Source: CAZVWQ01 sp964631275
Lineage (GTDB): Bacteria; Patescibacteriota; JACMRA01
DNA: 37,386 bases
Assembly: GCA_964631275.1 (NCBI GenBank)
Contig: CAZVWQ010000013.1
Coordinates: forward strand, 1 to 37,386
Direction: 5' to 3'
This document shows positions 1-7,773 of the stretch, piece by piece. Under the pieces are notes generated by a model. The model was not told the DNA's origin and made no database searches. It worked only from the letters and a program-made list of their open reading frames with translations. Each line of letters opens with the position of its first letter. Within the stretch, counting starts at the first letter, position 1. The position numbers and the translations under genes are program-made.

Positions 1-268
1 TCAAGTATTTATGGTATTTACTTGATACTAGTTAAAACTTTGGGGGTGTAAGGGTGATTAGTCCAAAGGATATAAGGGATATAAGTAATAAGGTAAGGTT
101 TTCTATACCCATTTTATAGTCAAATTTGATAGTAGGAATTAAACTTGATCTAATTTTGAACTTATTTTATAGATTTTTAAGATTTAAAAATGTAAATTTT
201 GAAAGTAAATTCAGTATATTATATGAGTCAATTTTGTAAATAGTTGTAGGTCAAGACTAAATAAAAGC
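1..268. other. AT-rich intergenic edge
   Basis: No gene is visible in this stretch at the window edge. It is strongly AT-rich. Around 225-258 there is a segment (tttgtaaatag, then gtcaagactaa) resembling the ends of repeat family C found elsewhere in the window. A gene upstream of the window cannot be excluded. Confidence 0.4.
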
Positions 269-1252
269 TTAAAAAATACTATCTCCGTTAATTCCATTAA
301 GATTGTCCAAACTTCCTTCAGTGTTAGTACCTTCATTGGTTCTAGGATTACCATTCTCTAGATTTTGTATTTTACTTTCTAGGCTATCAATCGAAGATTC
401 TAAAGAGTTTTGAGTATTTTTTAATTCCATATTTTTTTGGTTAAGGTCTTGTATCTGACTTTGCTGAGTAGCGTTCTCTTCTTTGATATTTTGTATAGTC
501 TGGTTTAGATTATCTGCATTCTCGTTACTAGTTAGACTGCTATTATTTTGAATTTGAGTTAATAAGTAAACAAAAGAACTAACCAAAGTAATTAACAACG
601 TGATATTCATGGCAATTGCCACAACAGCCAAAAAATTACCACCAGAATTAGTTTGGTTATTTTCTTTTTTACTGTTTAATTTTGAATTATTTGTAACTTG
701 ACTATCTAGCTGAGTATCATTTTTATCCAAATTTTGATAAGGATTTTGAGAATTTTTTTGATTATTATCAATAGTTGCTGGCATGGATTCTATCCAGCCT
801 GTATTAGAGATAGTTTGTTGACTAGGTTCATTTTTAGTTTCGTAATAATCAGAATGTAGCTGATCGTAAGTGTTGTTTTGATTAGAAGCTGGTTGAGTTG
901 TAATATCAGTATTAGCCACTTGAACTTGGTTATCTATTGAACTTTGATTGCTTGCTATATCAACATTTGATGTTTGCGAAGTTACTCCTGATTGATAATT
1001 TGATGATTCAAAATTTTGATTTATCTGAGGATCTAAATGGTCTTGATTTAAGCTTTGAGGTGTATTGTTTAGATTAGAATTAATTTGGGTTTGTCCGCCA
1101 AAATTAGGATTTATATTTGACTCAAAAGTGGAATTTTGGACTAAGTTTTGGTTAGGTTGAGTTTGGCTATTGTTTGAGTTACTAGTACCAAAATTAAAAG
1201 TCTTGCCAACAGGAGTAGTTGGGTTGCTCCCATTGGGATTTTGTTTATTCAT
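269..1252 (-). CDS. Low-complexity one-pass membrane protein with coiled coil
   Basis: I do not recognise a family. The first about 200 residues are an Asn/Gln/Ser-rich, low-complexity and probably disordered region. A single hydrophobic segment follows at about 208-233, then a Gln/Asn-rich heptad-like stretch at about 245-300 that should form a coiled coil, and a short Gly/Asn-rich tail. This suggests an anchored protein with a long flexible arm on one side and a coiled coil on the other. Its ATG overlaps the TGA stop of trpF in an ATGA junction, so the two are probably translationally coupled. The link to tryptophan metabolism is unlikely to be functional; co-transcription is the safer reading. 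Composition matches the neighbouring genes. Confidence 0.75.
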   Translation of the reverse strand: MNKQNPNGSNPTTPVGKTFNFGTSNSNNSQTQPNQNLVQNSTFESNINPNFGGQTQINSNLNNTPQSLNQDHLDPQINQNFESSNYQSGVTSQTSNVDIASNQSSIDNQVQVANTDITTQPASNQNNTYDQLHSDYYETKNEPSQQTISNTGWIESMPATIDNNQKNSQNPYQNLDKNDTQLDSQVTNNSKLNSKKENNQTNSGGNFLAVVAIAMNITLLITLVSSFVYLLTQIQNNSSLTSNENADNLNQTIQNIKEENATQQSQIQDLNQKNMELKNTQNSLESSIDSLESKIQNLENGNPRTNEGTNTEGSLDNLNGINGDSIF

Positions 1253-1929
1253 AATAATTTTTGTTTAGTTAGGTTGTAGTTGTCTCTTATTGTAATGCAG
1301 GTCTTCATTTTGGTCAAGTCTTTTTTACCTAAATTTAACTCAATTCCGCTAGCAATATCAATAATTTCTGGTTCTAGTTTTTGTAAGATATCTTTTAGGT
1401 TTTCTGGGCTTATACCTCCTGCCAAAATTAAAGAATAACCATTTTGAGTTAGTTTGTGATAAACTTCAAAATCTTCAAAATTTTTAAGCGGACCTGAATA
1501 ATCAGCTTTTTTTGGCATATCTAAAAGGATCTTTTCACATATCTGGCTATATTCTTTAACTTTTTTTTCTAAATTTTTTTGATTTACTTTTAGAGCTTTC
1601 CAAAGTTTTATTCTATTTTTAAACTGAACTAAAAAATCTACGCTTTCGTTTCCATGAAATTGAATTATATCAAAAATTCTAGACTCAATTAAGCTTTCAA
1701 CCAAGAATCTATCTGGGTCTACAACCACAGCCACTATCTTAGGTTTCTTAGGTTTAGAGGGATTTCTAATTTCAAATATTTGAAATAAATTTTTAATAGA
1801 TTCAAGATCGATATATCTAGGACTTTTTGGGAACAAATTAAATCCAAGATAATCAACGCCAAGGTTGACGGAGGTAGAAAAATCCTTATAACTGGTAATA
1901 CCGCAATACTTTAACTGAAATTTTTTCAC
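1249..1929 (-). CDS. trpF: Phosphoribosylanthranilate isomerase
   Basis: TrpF converts N-(5-phosphoribosyl)anthranilate to the carboxyphenylamino-deoxyribulose phosphate in tryptophan synthesis. The N-terminus has the family start KYCGITS with the presumed catalytic Cys, followed by GVDYLGFNLFPKSPRYI. Later VVVDPD, IIQFHGNE (family FQLHG..E), the DMPKKADYSGP segment (family LLD..... GGTG) and the phosphate-binding LAGGISPENL and DIASGIE match the TIM-barrel family. At 226 residues the length is normal. The start is GTG at 1929; no in-frame ATG lies upstream. The stop is TGA, the only TGA stop among the intact genes here. No other trp gene is present, so it may act in salvage or be a relic of a scattered pathway. 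Only 18 bp separate it from the divergent HAD gene. Confidence 0.9.
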   Translation of the reverse strand: MKKFQLKYCGITSYKDFSTSVNLGVDYLGFNLFPKSPRYIDLESIKNLFQIFEIRNPSKPKKPKIVAVVVDPDRFLVESLIESRIFDIIQFHGNESVDFLVQFKNRIKLWKALKVNQKNLEKKVKEYSQICEKILLDMPKKADYSGPLKNFEDFEVYHKLTQNGYSLILAGGISPENLKDILQKLEPEIIDIASGIELNLGKKDLTKMKTCITIRDNYNLTKQKLL

Positions 1930-1947
1930 TAATTGATTATTTTTAAA

Positions 1948-2607
1948 ATGAATAAAAATGTAAAGCTAAAAACTACTGTCATCTTTGATTTTGATTTTAC
2001 AATTACATCTAATATCGAACTTTACGAGGAGATCTATAACGAAGCTGCAAAAAAATATGCAACCAAAAAAATAACCAATGAGAATCGACAAAAACTGAAA
2101 GATTCGGAGCCTAAAAAAGTTTTTAAATTATTAGGACTTAACTTTTGGAAGCTATTTTTGGTAGCTAATTATATGCGTAAAAAAATAGATGAAAGACAGT
2201 CAGAAATAAAAATCTATAAAGGTATAAAAAATATCCTAAAAAAATTAGACTCAGAAAATTATATCCTTGGCATACTATCTAGTCATGACAAAAAGTCAAT
2301 AAAGCAAATACTACATAGAGAGGAGATCGAAGTTTTTGATTTTATTTATTCTAAAAAAAAATTACTAGGAAAAGCCTCAATTATAAAAAAAATAATCCGT
2401 AAACAAAACTTACAAAATAGTTTGGTTATATATGTAGGCGATGAAATTAGAGATATTCAAGCAATGCGTGAAGTCAAAATACCTATTATTTCTGTTAGCT
2501 GGGGACTTAGTAGTCCCGAATCCTTAAAAAAATATAACCTTGATCTGGTGGTCAACAAACCAGAAAAAATACTTGATAAAATAAAATATCTTGAAGATTT
2601 ACTTTAG
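1948..2607 (+). CDS. HAD-superfamily hydrolase (phosphatase-like)
   Basis: This looks like a haloacid-dehalogenase-type phosphohydrolase of about 219 residues. Motif I is FDFDFTITS (DxDxT nucleophile), motif II is the Ser in GILSSHD, motif III is the Lys in LLGKAS, and motif IV is VGDEIRDIQAM with the paired acidic residues. The segment between motifs I and II is a helical cap of about 70 residues, as in phosphoglycolate-phosphatase-like (C1 cap) members. The substrate cannot be read from the sequence. I chose the ATG at 1948 rather than a TTG at 1933 because the TTG version adds five residues before the natural start and narrows the gap to the divergent trpF to almost nothing. It is cytoplasmic, with no signal. 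Confidence 0.85.
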   Translation: MNKNVKLKTTVIFDFDFTITSNIELYEEIYNEAAKKYATKKITNENRQKLKDSEPKKVFKLLGLNFWKLFLVANYMRKKIDERQSEIKIYKGIKNILKKLDSENYILGILSSHDKKSIKQILHREEIEVFDFIYSKKKLLGKASIIKKIIRKQNLQNSLVIYVGDEIRDIQAMREVKIPIISVSWGLSSPESLKKYNLDLVVNKPEKILDKIKYLEDLL

Positions 2608-2834
2608 CTTTTAACTTTTTTCTTAGTAGTAGTACACAGAATTATCTTTAAGAATTTTTATATAAAAAAACAAATTATTTTTTTGAGTAATCAAGCGATT
2701 CTACGCTAAACTTAGACAAATTATTAGGTATTAAAACTATTTTTAAGTAAGTTTTTACTTCGTAGTTATTTGACTTATATTTTATTTTTTTTCATATATT
2801 CGATATATTCAAATATTTTTAATTATACACAAAT
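2608..2834. other. AT-rich intergenic region with a repeat relic
   Basis: No gene seen. At about 2700-2745 the sequence (ctaaacttagacaaattatt, then aggtattaa) resembles part of the F6 repeat near 22.4 kb and a stretch near 12.75 kb, so it may be a degraded dispersed repeat. It also serves as the upstream region of the PUR-family gene. Confidence 0.3.
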
Positions 2835-3233
2835 ATGAGTAGTAGTTCAGATAATTTTTTAGGATCTAATGGAGGTTACCAAAACGAGTTATTTACTTGG
2901 AAAATCAAAGCTGGGGCCAATAGAGTCTATTATGTTAACGTTAAAGAAGATAAAAATGGAGAATTATATATAGTAATCAAAGAATCAAAATCAAATATAG
3001 ATGGAGGCAAAGAAGTCCATAGAGTTATGATTTTTCAAAAAGACTTCAGAAAATTTATTAGCGGCCTTCAGAAAGCTCTAGATTTTATCAAAGAACACCC
3101 AACAGGAAAAAAAAGTATGGAAGAAGATGAGCATTCTGAAGATTCGGAAAGCTTTAGACAAACAGCTAATTCTAGTTATGATAATGAAGAAATTAATTTT
3201 CCACCAGATGAGGATACTATCGAACTTAATTAG
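2835..3233 (+). CDS. PUR-family (DUF3276-like) DNA/RNA-binding protein
   Basis: Residues about 17-92 resemble the PUR-alpha/DUF3276 fold. The pattern is a strand-rich unit beginning ELFTWKIKAGANRVYYV, a charged turn, a second strand pair (ELYIVIKESK), then VHRVMIFQKDFRKFISGL and a helix ending in a Lys-rich stretch. In the family these domains bind single-stranded nucleic acid, often as dimers. The last about 40 residues are acidic and Ser/Glu-rich (MEEDEHSEDSES), probably a disordered tail. The length of 132 residues is typical for bacterial members. It stands alone with repeat-filled gaps on both sides. The assignment rests on pattern, not on alignment, and a PC4-like protein is the main alternative. 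Confidence 0.65.
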   Translation: MSSSSDNFLGSNGGYQNELFTWKIKAGANRVYYVNVKEDKNGELYIVIKESKSNIDGGKEVHRVMIFQKDFRKFISGLQKALDFIKEHPTGKKSMEEDEHSEDSESFRQTANSSYDNEEINFPPDEDTIELN

Positions 3234-3527
3234 ATTAATTATATTTAACTTCTTGCCTTAAAAATTAATCCTAACTCAAGGCTAATAAAGTACTCTATTT
3301 TTTGTTTGTTTAAATTTATTGGTTAAAAAAAGTACTAAAAATCCTATCCCAAAATAAGTTAAAAACAACTATTTTCTAGCTTAAAATAGACAAAAATTTA
3401 TTATTTTAGTTTAATTAATGGTTTTTACTATAAATAAAAAGTAAATTGACTATTTTCTCTAATTACGGAGCAGGGTTAAAGTTATAAAAAAATATTACTT
3501 TTATTAGATTTAATCAAAAAAAATAAA

Positions 3528-3556
3528 GATTTTTAGAGGTTTTGGGCAAGGTTGAT
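3528..3556 (+). repeat. Repeat E, copy 1
   Basis: The core agatttttagaggttttgg plus gcaagg is repeated with one difference at 4927-4952. Both copies are preceded by an A-rich run. The core is far more GC-rich than its surroundings. Function unknown. Confidence 0.55.
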
Positions 3557-3645
3557 TTGCTATAAAAGCTATTTGGCTATTTATCCTTTTAAATAAGTAT
3601 TTTTAACTTTTAATTGTTTTAAAAATTGTAATGTAAAATTACTCT

Positions 3646-3760
3646 TATACCCTTTCCCTAATCGTTACGGTAATTACCTTTTAAGAATTTAGCTTAAATA
3701 AAAGAATTTATTTTCTTATGAAAAGCTAAATTTAGGGTAATAATAAACGAATTGGGTATA
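3646..3760. repeat. Repeat A, copy 1 (complete palindromic element)
   Basis: The element starts with TATACCC and ends with GGGTATA, a perfect 7-bp terminal inverted repeat. Internally the left arm (cgttacggtaattacc, then ttaagaatttagctta) and the right arm (aagctaaatttagggtaata) pair imperfectly around an AT-rich centre. Full or partial copies recur at 12629-12708, 13989-14040, 17463-17580, 21934-21990, 23199-23305, 28254-28367, 33148-33197 and 33321-33360. Size and structure fit a MITE or BIME-like element. Confidence 0.8.
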
Positions 3761-3819
3761 AACTTTAAACCAACAAATAATTTCGAGGATATTCTATAGA
3801 AGACAACTTTTAATAAAAA

Positions 3820-4569
3820 TTACTTTCCGAATTTTTCCATATAAATATTTCCTTCACAGCCTTTATTTACTAAAACTTCATTCATTGCAGAGACCATAGC
3901 TGGGTGACCGCAAAGATAAAAATCATATTTAACTAGGTCGTTAATAACTTCAGGAATTTTATCAGTTACTCGACCTCCAAGATTAGTTTCGCTGAGGTCT
4001 TCTTCTTTAAAATCGTCAATTACTGTATAAATCTGAAAATTTGGATAATTATGATTTTGGTGGTATTTTTTAAAAAACTTTTTAGCAAAATCACTTTCTT
4101 TATTCCAGACTCCAAAAAATAGCTTAATTTGACTTTCTGGATTTTCTTCTAAAAGTTCCTCGATCATCCCAACAAAAGGCGCAAGGCCAGTTCCGGTAGC
4201 CACAAAAACTTTTGGTTTATCATTTTTAACTAAACTAAACTTACCACTAGGACCAAGAGCAGGTAGCTCGTCACCTAACTTAATATTATCAAAATACTCA
4301 GAAGCCTTACCACCTGGTTTAGTGCTAATCATAAAAGATATGTAACTTTCTTGAGATAATTTATTTAAACTTTCAGTTTCTGGAAAATATGATGGAGGCC
4401 TAAAATCAAAGTGGACTGTAGAATAAGCTCTAAATTGCTTTGGTTCAACTTCTAAACTAAAAAATTGACCAGGTCTAAAATTTAAATCACCTGAAGTTTT
4501 AAAAGTTAAAAAATAAGTTTTTGGGATTAGGTTGATTTTTGAAACTAACTGAAATTGACTACGTGGCAT
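3820..4569 (-). CDS. Ferredoxin-NADP reductase-like flavoprotein
   Basis: This is an FNR-superfamily oxidoreductase (249 residues) expected to bind FAD and NAD(P)H and move electrons to or from a small carrier. The FAD-binding barrel shows FRPGQFFSLEV and the flavin-contacting FRAYSTV (family RxYS), then the second flavin motif PGGKASEYF. The nucleotide-binding domain has FVATGTGLAPFVGMI, the KLFFGVW strand, and the CGHPAMV motif near the end; the protein finishes EKFGK, like short FNRs that lack an extra iron-sulfur domain. It is cytoplasmic, with no signal. The partner (ferredoxin, flavodoxin or a membrane acceptor) is not visible in the window. It sits alone, but it may be functionally tied to the FMN-bind and ApbE-like genes at 11.5-13.9 kb. 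Confidence 0.85.
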   Translation of the reverse strand: MPRSQFQLVSKINLIPKTYFLTFKTSGDLNFRPGQFFSLEVEPKQFRAYSTVHFDFRPPSYFPETESLNKLSQESYISFMISTKPGGKASEYFDNIKLGDELPALGPSGKFSLVKNDKPKVFVATGTGLAPFVGMIEELLEENPESQIKLFFGVWNKESDFAKKFFKKYHQNHNYPNFQIYTVIDDFKEEDLSETNLGGRVTDKIPEVINDLVKYDFYLCGHPAMVSAMNEVLVNKGCEGNIYMEKFGK

Positions 4570-4678
4570 GAAATTTAGATTAAAGTTTAATTTTAATATA
4601 AAGTTTATTAAATTACCATCTGCCTGTCAAGATTTTTTGTAATATAAATAAAAAAGAGAAGTAAAAAAAGTTGTAATT

Positions 4679-4765
4679 AGTCTTGTCCTATAGCTCAGAT
4701 TTACAAAGTTTTGATCCCATAAAAAAGCTCTTAATTAACTCAAAAATAGGTTTTGAGATATAATT
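4679..4765. repeat. Repeat C, copy 1
   Basis: It begins tagtcttgtcctatagc and ends aggttttgagatataatta, closely matching 12150-12240. The termini form an inverted pair of the type TAGTCTTGTCTC against GAGAYATRATTA. Separate, isolated ends of the same kind occur near 225-258, 7358-7372, 13917-13975, 14108-14122, 28394-28412, 28516-28540 and 31362-31378. Confidence 0.7.
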
Positions 4766-4926
4766 ATTGCTCTTTTTACATTATTAAAAACCCTGGTGCT
4801 AAAAATATTTTTTACGTTAAACTTATAACATTGCTCAAAAAAAATAACTTATTTTTGGTTTATTTTAAAGTAAAAAGTACTGAATTTATGTAAAATAATC
4901 GCTTTTACTTTATTTAAAAAAAGCTA

Positions 4927-4952
4927 AAGATTTTTGGAGGTTTTGGGCAAGG
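4927..4952 (+). repeat. Repeat E, copy 2
   Basis: The core agatttttggaggttttgg plus gcaagg differs by one base from the copy at 3528-3556. It lies just beyond the stop codon of the small gene at 4968-5102. Confidence 0.55.
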
Positions 4953-4967
4953 GTATTTTAAAGATCT

Positions 4968-5102
4968 TTAGAAGTATTTTTTATCTCCTTTATAAAATAA
5001 ATACCAATAATACACAAAATGTACTACAAATCCTAACACTAAACCAAATATTGCCGACCAAAAAGCATTTTCGCTAACTGCTACAGGGGTAAAATTAAAC
5101 AT
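4968..5102 (-). CDS. Small one-pass membrane protein (44 residues)
   Basis: A 44-codon reading frame starts with ATG at 5102, sharing one base with the TAA stop of the upstream gene (TAATG junction), and ends with TAA. The protein begins MFNFTPVAVSENAFWS, has one hydrophobic segment at about 14-36 (AIFGLVLGFVVHFVYYWYLF) and ends in a short Lys/Asp tail (YKGDKKYF). The overlapping stop and start, the clean transmembrane segment and normal codon use argue that it is real. I do not recognise a family. It probably works with, or is made in proportion to, the upstream one-pass membrane protein. Confidence 0.65.
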   Translation of the reverse strand: MFNFTPVAVSENAFWSAIFGLVLGFVVHFVYYWYLFYKGDKKYF

Positions 5103-5893
5103 TAATTAAGGTATAGATTATCTAAAATAGAATTAGTAAAGTTATTTATTTCTTCATATTTGTCTAAGCCTTCTGTTTCCTTGTAGATTTTAATAACATA
5201 ATAATTATCAGTAGTTACAGTAGTATAGTAGTTAATTTTTTCAGTATCTGGACTTTTTTTAATTTTAGTAAGTTTGTGGTCTTGAACTTGAATATCTCTA
5301 GAACTAATTACTTCATAATCACTACCTAAGCTAGTTGCAACTAGTTGGTCAAATTCGGCTTGAGAATGCCTATTATCGTATTCAGTAACATAAATTTCGA
5401 TTCCTGATTTTAACTCTTTTCCGTCGTTTTGTATAGTTGCTAAATATTTTGTAACGGTACTGCTTCTATCTTCTAAAAAAGGACTGTCTTGATTAGTTGA
5501 GCTCTGTTTAAAATCCTGCGTTGGAGAAACTTTTGCAGGAGCTATGCTAAAACCTTCTGCACTAATCGGCTTAATTCGACTACTAGTATCTTCTTTGTCT
5601 TCGTTTACACCAGCAACTTGACCTGCTTGATCTCTGGCTTGACTGATTTCTGTTTCTTTTTCTTTTATTGTAGCCACACTATACAATCCCAAGCCAACTA
5701 AACAAAAAACCAAAAAAACTACAGCTAATAAACTCCAACTAGCTCCATTTTGATTACTTTTTTGAGAAGGCTGTGCTTTTGGTTTATCTATTTTTTCTTG
5801 GATTTCTTTCTCTTTTTGCTTAAGATAATCACTCAAATTGATTTTAGTCTCTGTATTTTTTTTGAAATCGTATTCTGACTCAGCCATAAACAT
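5102..5893 (-). CDS. One-pass membrane protein, unknown extracytoplasmic domain
   Basis: I do not recognise a family. About 50 charged residues at the N-terminus (Lys/Glu/Gln-rich, probably cytoplasmic) precede one membrane segment at about 52-75 (SWSLLAVVFLVFCLVGLGLY). A Glu/Asp/Ser-rich linker follows, and then a domain of roughly 110 residues (about 145-263) that looks alpha/beta, with strands such as GIEIYVTEYDNR and YYVIKIYKET. The topology predicts an extracytoplasmic C-terminal domain. ATG at 5893 is the longest start; an ATG two codons later (5887) is equally possible. No Shine-Dalgarno is evident. Its stop overlaps the start of the 44-residue membrane protein, so they form a coupled pair. 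Confidence 0.75.
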   Translation of the reverse strand: MFMAESEYDFKKNTETKINLSDYLKQKEKEIQEKIDKPKAQPSQKSNQNGASWSLLAVVFLVFCLVGLGLYSVATIKEKETEISQARDQAGQVAGVNEDKEDTSSRIKPISAEGFSIAPAKVSPTQDFKQSSTNQDSPFLEDRSSTVTKYLATIQNDGKELKSGIEIYVTEYDNRHSQAEFDQLVATSLGSDYEVISSRDIQVQDHKLTKIKKSPDTEKINYYTTVTTDNYYVIKIYKETEGLDKYEEINNFTNSILDNLYLN

Positions 5894-6273
5894 TTTGTAT
5901 TATGTGACTTATTTTATAATAATAATTTAAATATGTCAAAGTATTTTAGTGTTTTCTTTAAACTAATTTTAGTTTGATTTGTTAAATTAAATATAATCTT
6001 TTTAAAAAAAATTAAACAACTTATCTTTCTGTGCTAAGTTTATTATATATCAAATAAAATAAATTAAATTTAAGATTTTTGAGTTTTCAAATGTTTCTCT
6101 TTAATCCTGATTAAAACTAGTTAAAATCAAAATTTAGATTCTAAAAAAGAATTTTTGTGTTGAGCATAGAGCAACTCACATTAATCTTAAACAACTATTA
6201 ACTTAAATTTGGCTTAAGGCAGGTTTGAGAGAGATAAATGTTTAATCATAATCAATAAACTATATAAATAAAA
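5894..6273. other. AT-rich intergenic region (380 bp)
   Basis: No gene, RNA or clear copy of the dispersed repeats is seen. It is nearly all A and T with a few G/C islands (for example near 6205-6230). It lies between two genes on the minus strand, so it should contain the promoter of the 5102-5893 gene, but no convincing boxes stand out. Confidence 0.35.
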
Positions 6274-7227
6274 CTATTCTTGTAAATCTTGATTTATCTT
6301 TTTTTCTAATTTTTTAATTTTTTTGGCTTCATCAATAGAATTAATATTTATTTCTCCAGAGCCACTAACAAAACTTAACCCTTGTTCTGCAGCTAATTCT
6401 GCTGATTTCAATAGTGACTCCTGGTTGTTTCCTTCAGACTTTTGCCATCGAGAGACTTTTACTTCTAGGTCTTTTAAATAATCTTTTATAGCGGTTTTTA
6501 TAGCTTCATTCTCTTCTTCTAGAATTTTTATATTATTACTACCTACCGCTCCAGTAGCTACCTTAAAGTCATTTTCATTGGCAACTTGGTAATTAAAATC
6601 GTACAAAACCTCAGCAATTTCTTTATTTTTTTTATATTCACTAAAAAGATTGCGTTCTATTTCTTCTTGAGAATTGTATTTGTATTCTTCTGATCTTAAA
6701 ATTTCTCTTTTATTTTTTATACTATTTTGAGAAAAGTTTAAAGCTATTATATCTAAAGAATTAAGTTCACAAAATTCTGAAGTAAGTTGGGTTGTAGGTT
6801 GTATATTCTCTATTCTTATTTTACAATTAGCTAAAAATTTTTGATAATCCTGGTTTCCAAAAAAAACTAAAAAAGCAAATATACTTAAACTAAAAACTAC
6901 AATTAATAAAGTCAGTTGTAATATACTCTTTTTATCTTTAGCAAATTTAACGGGAATTTTTTTCTTGATTTTCTTTTTTTTAATATCTATATAACTTTGT
7001 AAACTAACTGCTTTCGCATCACTATTAGTTTGGATATCATCAAAATCAGTACTAGCAGACTCATTTACAGATTTTATAGTATTTAATTCTAAATCTGAAG
7101 TTTTTTGAGCACTGGAATAATGAGTATAGACTTCTTCGCCTTCTTGTTCGAATAAACCAAAATAAGCAAGGCCTCTTTGACTCAATAACCGCAACCTAGA
7201 AAATCTAGTTTTTTTGTTAGTTGTCAT
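6274..7227 (-). CDS. One-pass membrane protein with helical C-terminal domain
   Basis: I do not recognise a family. The N-terminal about 100 residues are charged and probably cytoplasmic, ending in a very basic patch (KKKKIKKKIPVKFAKDKK). A membrane segment follows at about 104-124 (LTLLIVVFSLSIFAFLVFFG). The remaining about 190 residues are Lys/Glu-rich and predicted helical, with long stretches suited to coiled coils near 190-260 and at the C-terminus (EAKKIKKLEKKINQD). A short segment with two Cys (ANCKIRIE and FCELNS) sits soon after the membrane, on the presumed outside. The general plan (basic cytoplasmic arm, one membrane span, helical ectodomain) is like the other two anchored proteins in this region, but I see no shared sequence. 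Confidence 0.7.
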   Translation of the reverse strand: MTTNKKTRFSRLRLLSQRGLAYFGLFEQEGEEVYTHYSSAQKTSDLELNTIKSVNESASTDFDDIQTNSDAKAVSLQSYIDIKKKKIKKKIPVKFAKDKKSILQLTLLIVVFSLSIFAFLVFFGNQDYQKFLANCKIRIENIQPTTQLTSEFCELNSLDIIALNFSQNSIKNKREILRSEEYKYNSQEEIERNLFSEYKKNKEIAEVLYDFNYQVANENDFKVATGAVGSNNIKILEEENEAIKTAIKDYLKDLEVKVSRWQKSEGNNQESLLKSAELAAEQGLSFVSGSGEININSIDEAKKIKKLEKKINQDLQE

Positions 7228-7293
7228 TTTCTATTTTTGTTTTTCGGATTTTTGTTTAATACTCTTGTGTCAAAAACTTTCAAAAATATTTGT

Positions 7294-7331
7294 TTTTTAA
7301 TTTAATTAATAATTTTTAATTTAATTAATAA
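7294..7331. repeat. 19-bp perfect tandem duplication
   Basis: Two adjacent identical copies of tttttaatttaattaataa (7294-7312 and 7313-7331). Probably a slippage product. Confidence 0.85.
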
Positions 7332-7591
7332 AAAATGGCTTATTTCTTTAATTTTTAGGACAAGACTAATATGCTTTTTTATATTATAATCTAGAAACTC
7401 AAGTTGGTCAAAAGATTGTCCCCGTCCACCACATTTTGGAAAATTGATTGTTAGATAAAATGTAAAAAAAACAGCACTATTTACAATATAGATTTTGATT
7501 TTTTAAACATAAGAATTAATTTTTAGAATTTTAAAAAGTAAAAAAATGTGGTTTTTCTAACCTTCAAAATCTGTCTTAATTATTTGTCTAG

Positions 7592-7597
7592 TATAAT
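7592..7597 (+). promoter_or_regulatory. Candidate -10 box of the glycosyltransferase gene
   Basis: A TATAAT hexamer in the context gtctagTATAATaggg, 177 bp before the start codon. No good -35 box is at the right distance; TGTCTT about 18 bp upstream is the best. AT-richness makes chance matches common. Confidence 0.25.
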
Positions 7598-7773
7598 AGG
7601 GATGTTACAATGTTCTAAGCCTAATTGTTAACATATTCTAGTATTAACTCTACTGATGATTGGCATAGGTTGTTCCAAGTTCTAGAGTTCTATCATTTTG
7701 GTCAGCAAAAAGTGTTCGGGTTTGAATATTTTAATTTGACATAACTAAACCTTCAGATTAGTTTTAACCTAAT

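Larger units (their letters stand above)
3234..3819. other. Repeat-bearing intergenic region (586 bp)
   Basis: No credible gene. It holds one E repeat (about 3528-3556) and a complete A repeat (3646-3760). The remainder is AT-rich with no structure I can name. Confidence 0.5.
4570..4967. other. Repeat-bearing intergenic region (398 bp)
   Basis: No gene seen before the small gene ending at 4968. The gap contains repeat C copy 1 (4679-4765) and repeat E copy 2 (4927-4952). Confidence 0.5.
7228..7773. other. Intergenic region with tandem repeat and candidate promoter (546 bp)
   Basis: No gene. It contains a perfect 19-bp tandem duplication (7294-7331), an isolated repeat-C-like end (ggacaagactaata, 7358-7372), and a TATAAT box (7592-7597) upstream of the glycosyltransferase gene. 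The stretch 7600-7770 is less AT-biased than most gaps here but has no open frame. Confidence 0.4.
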
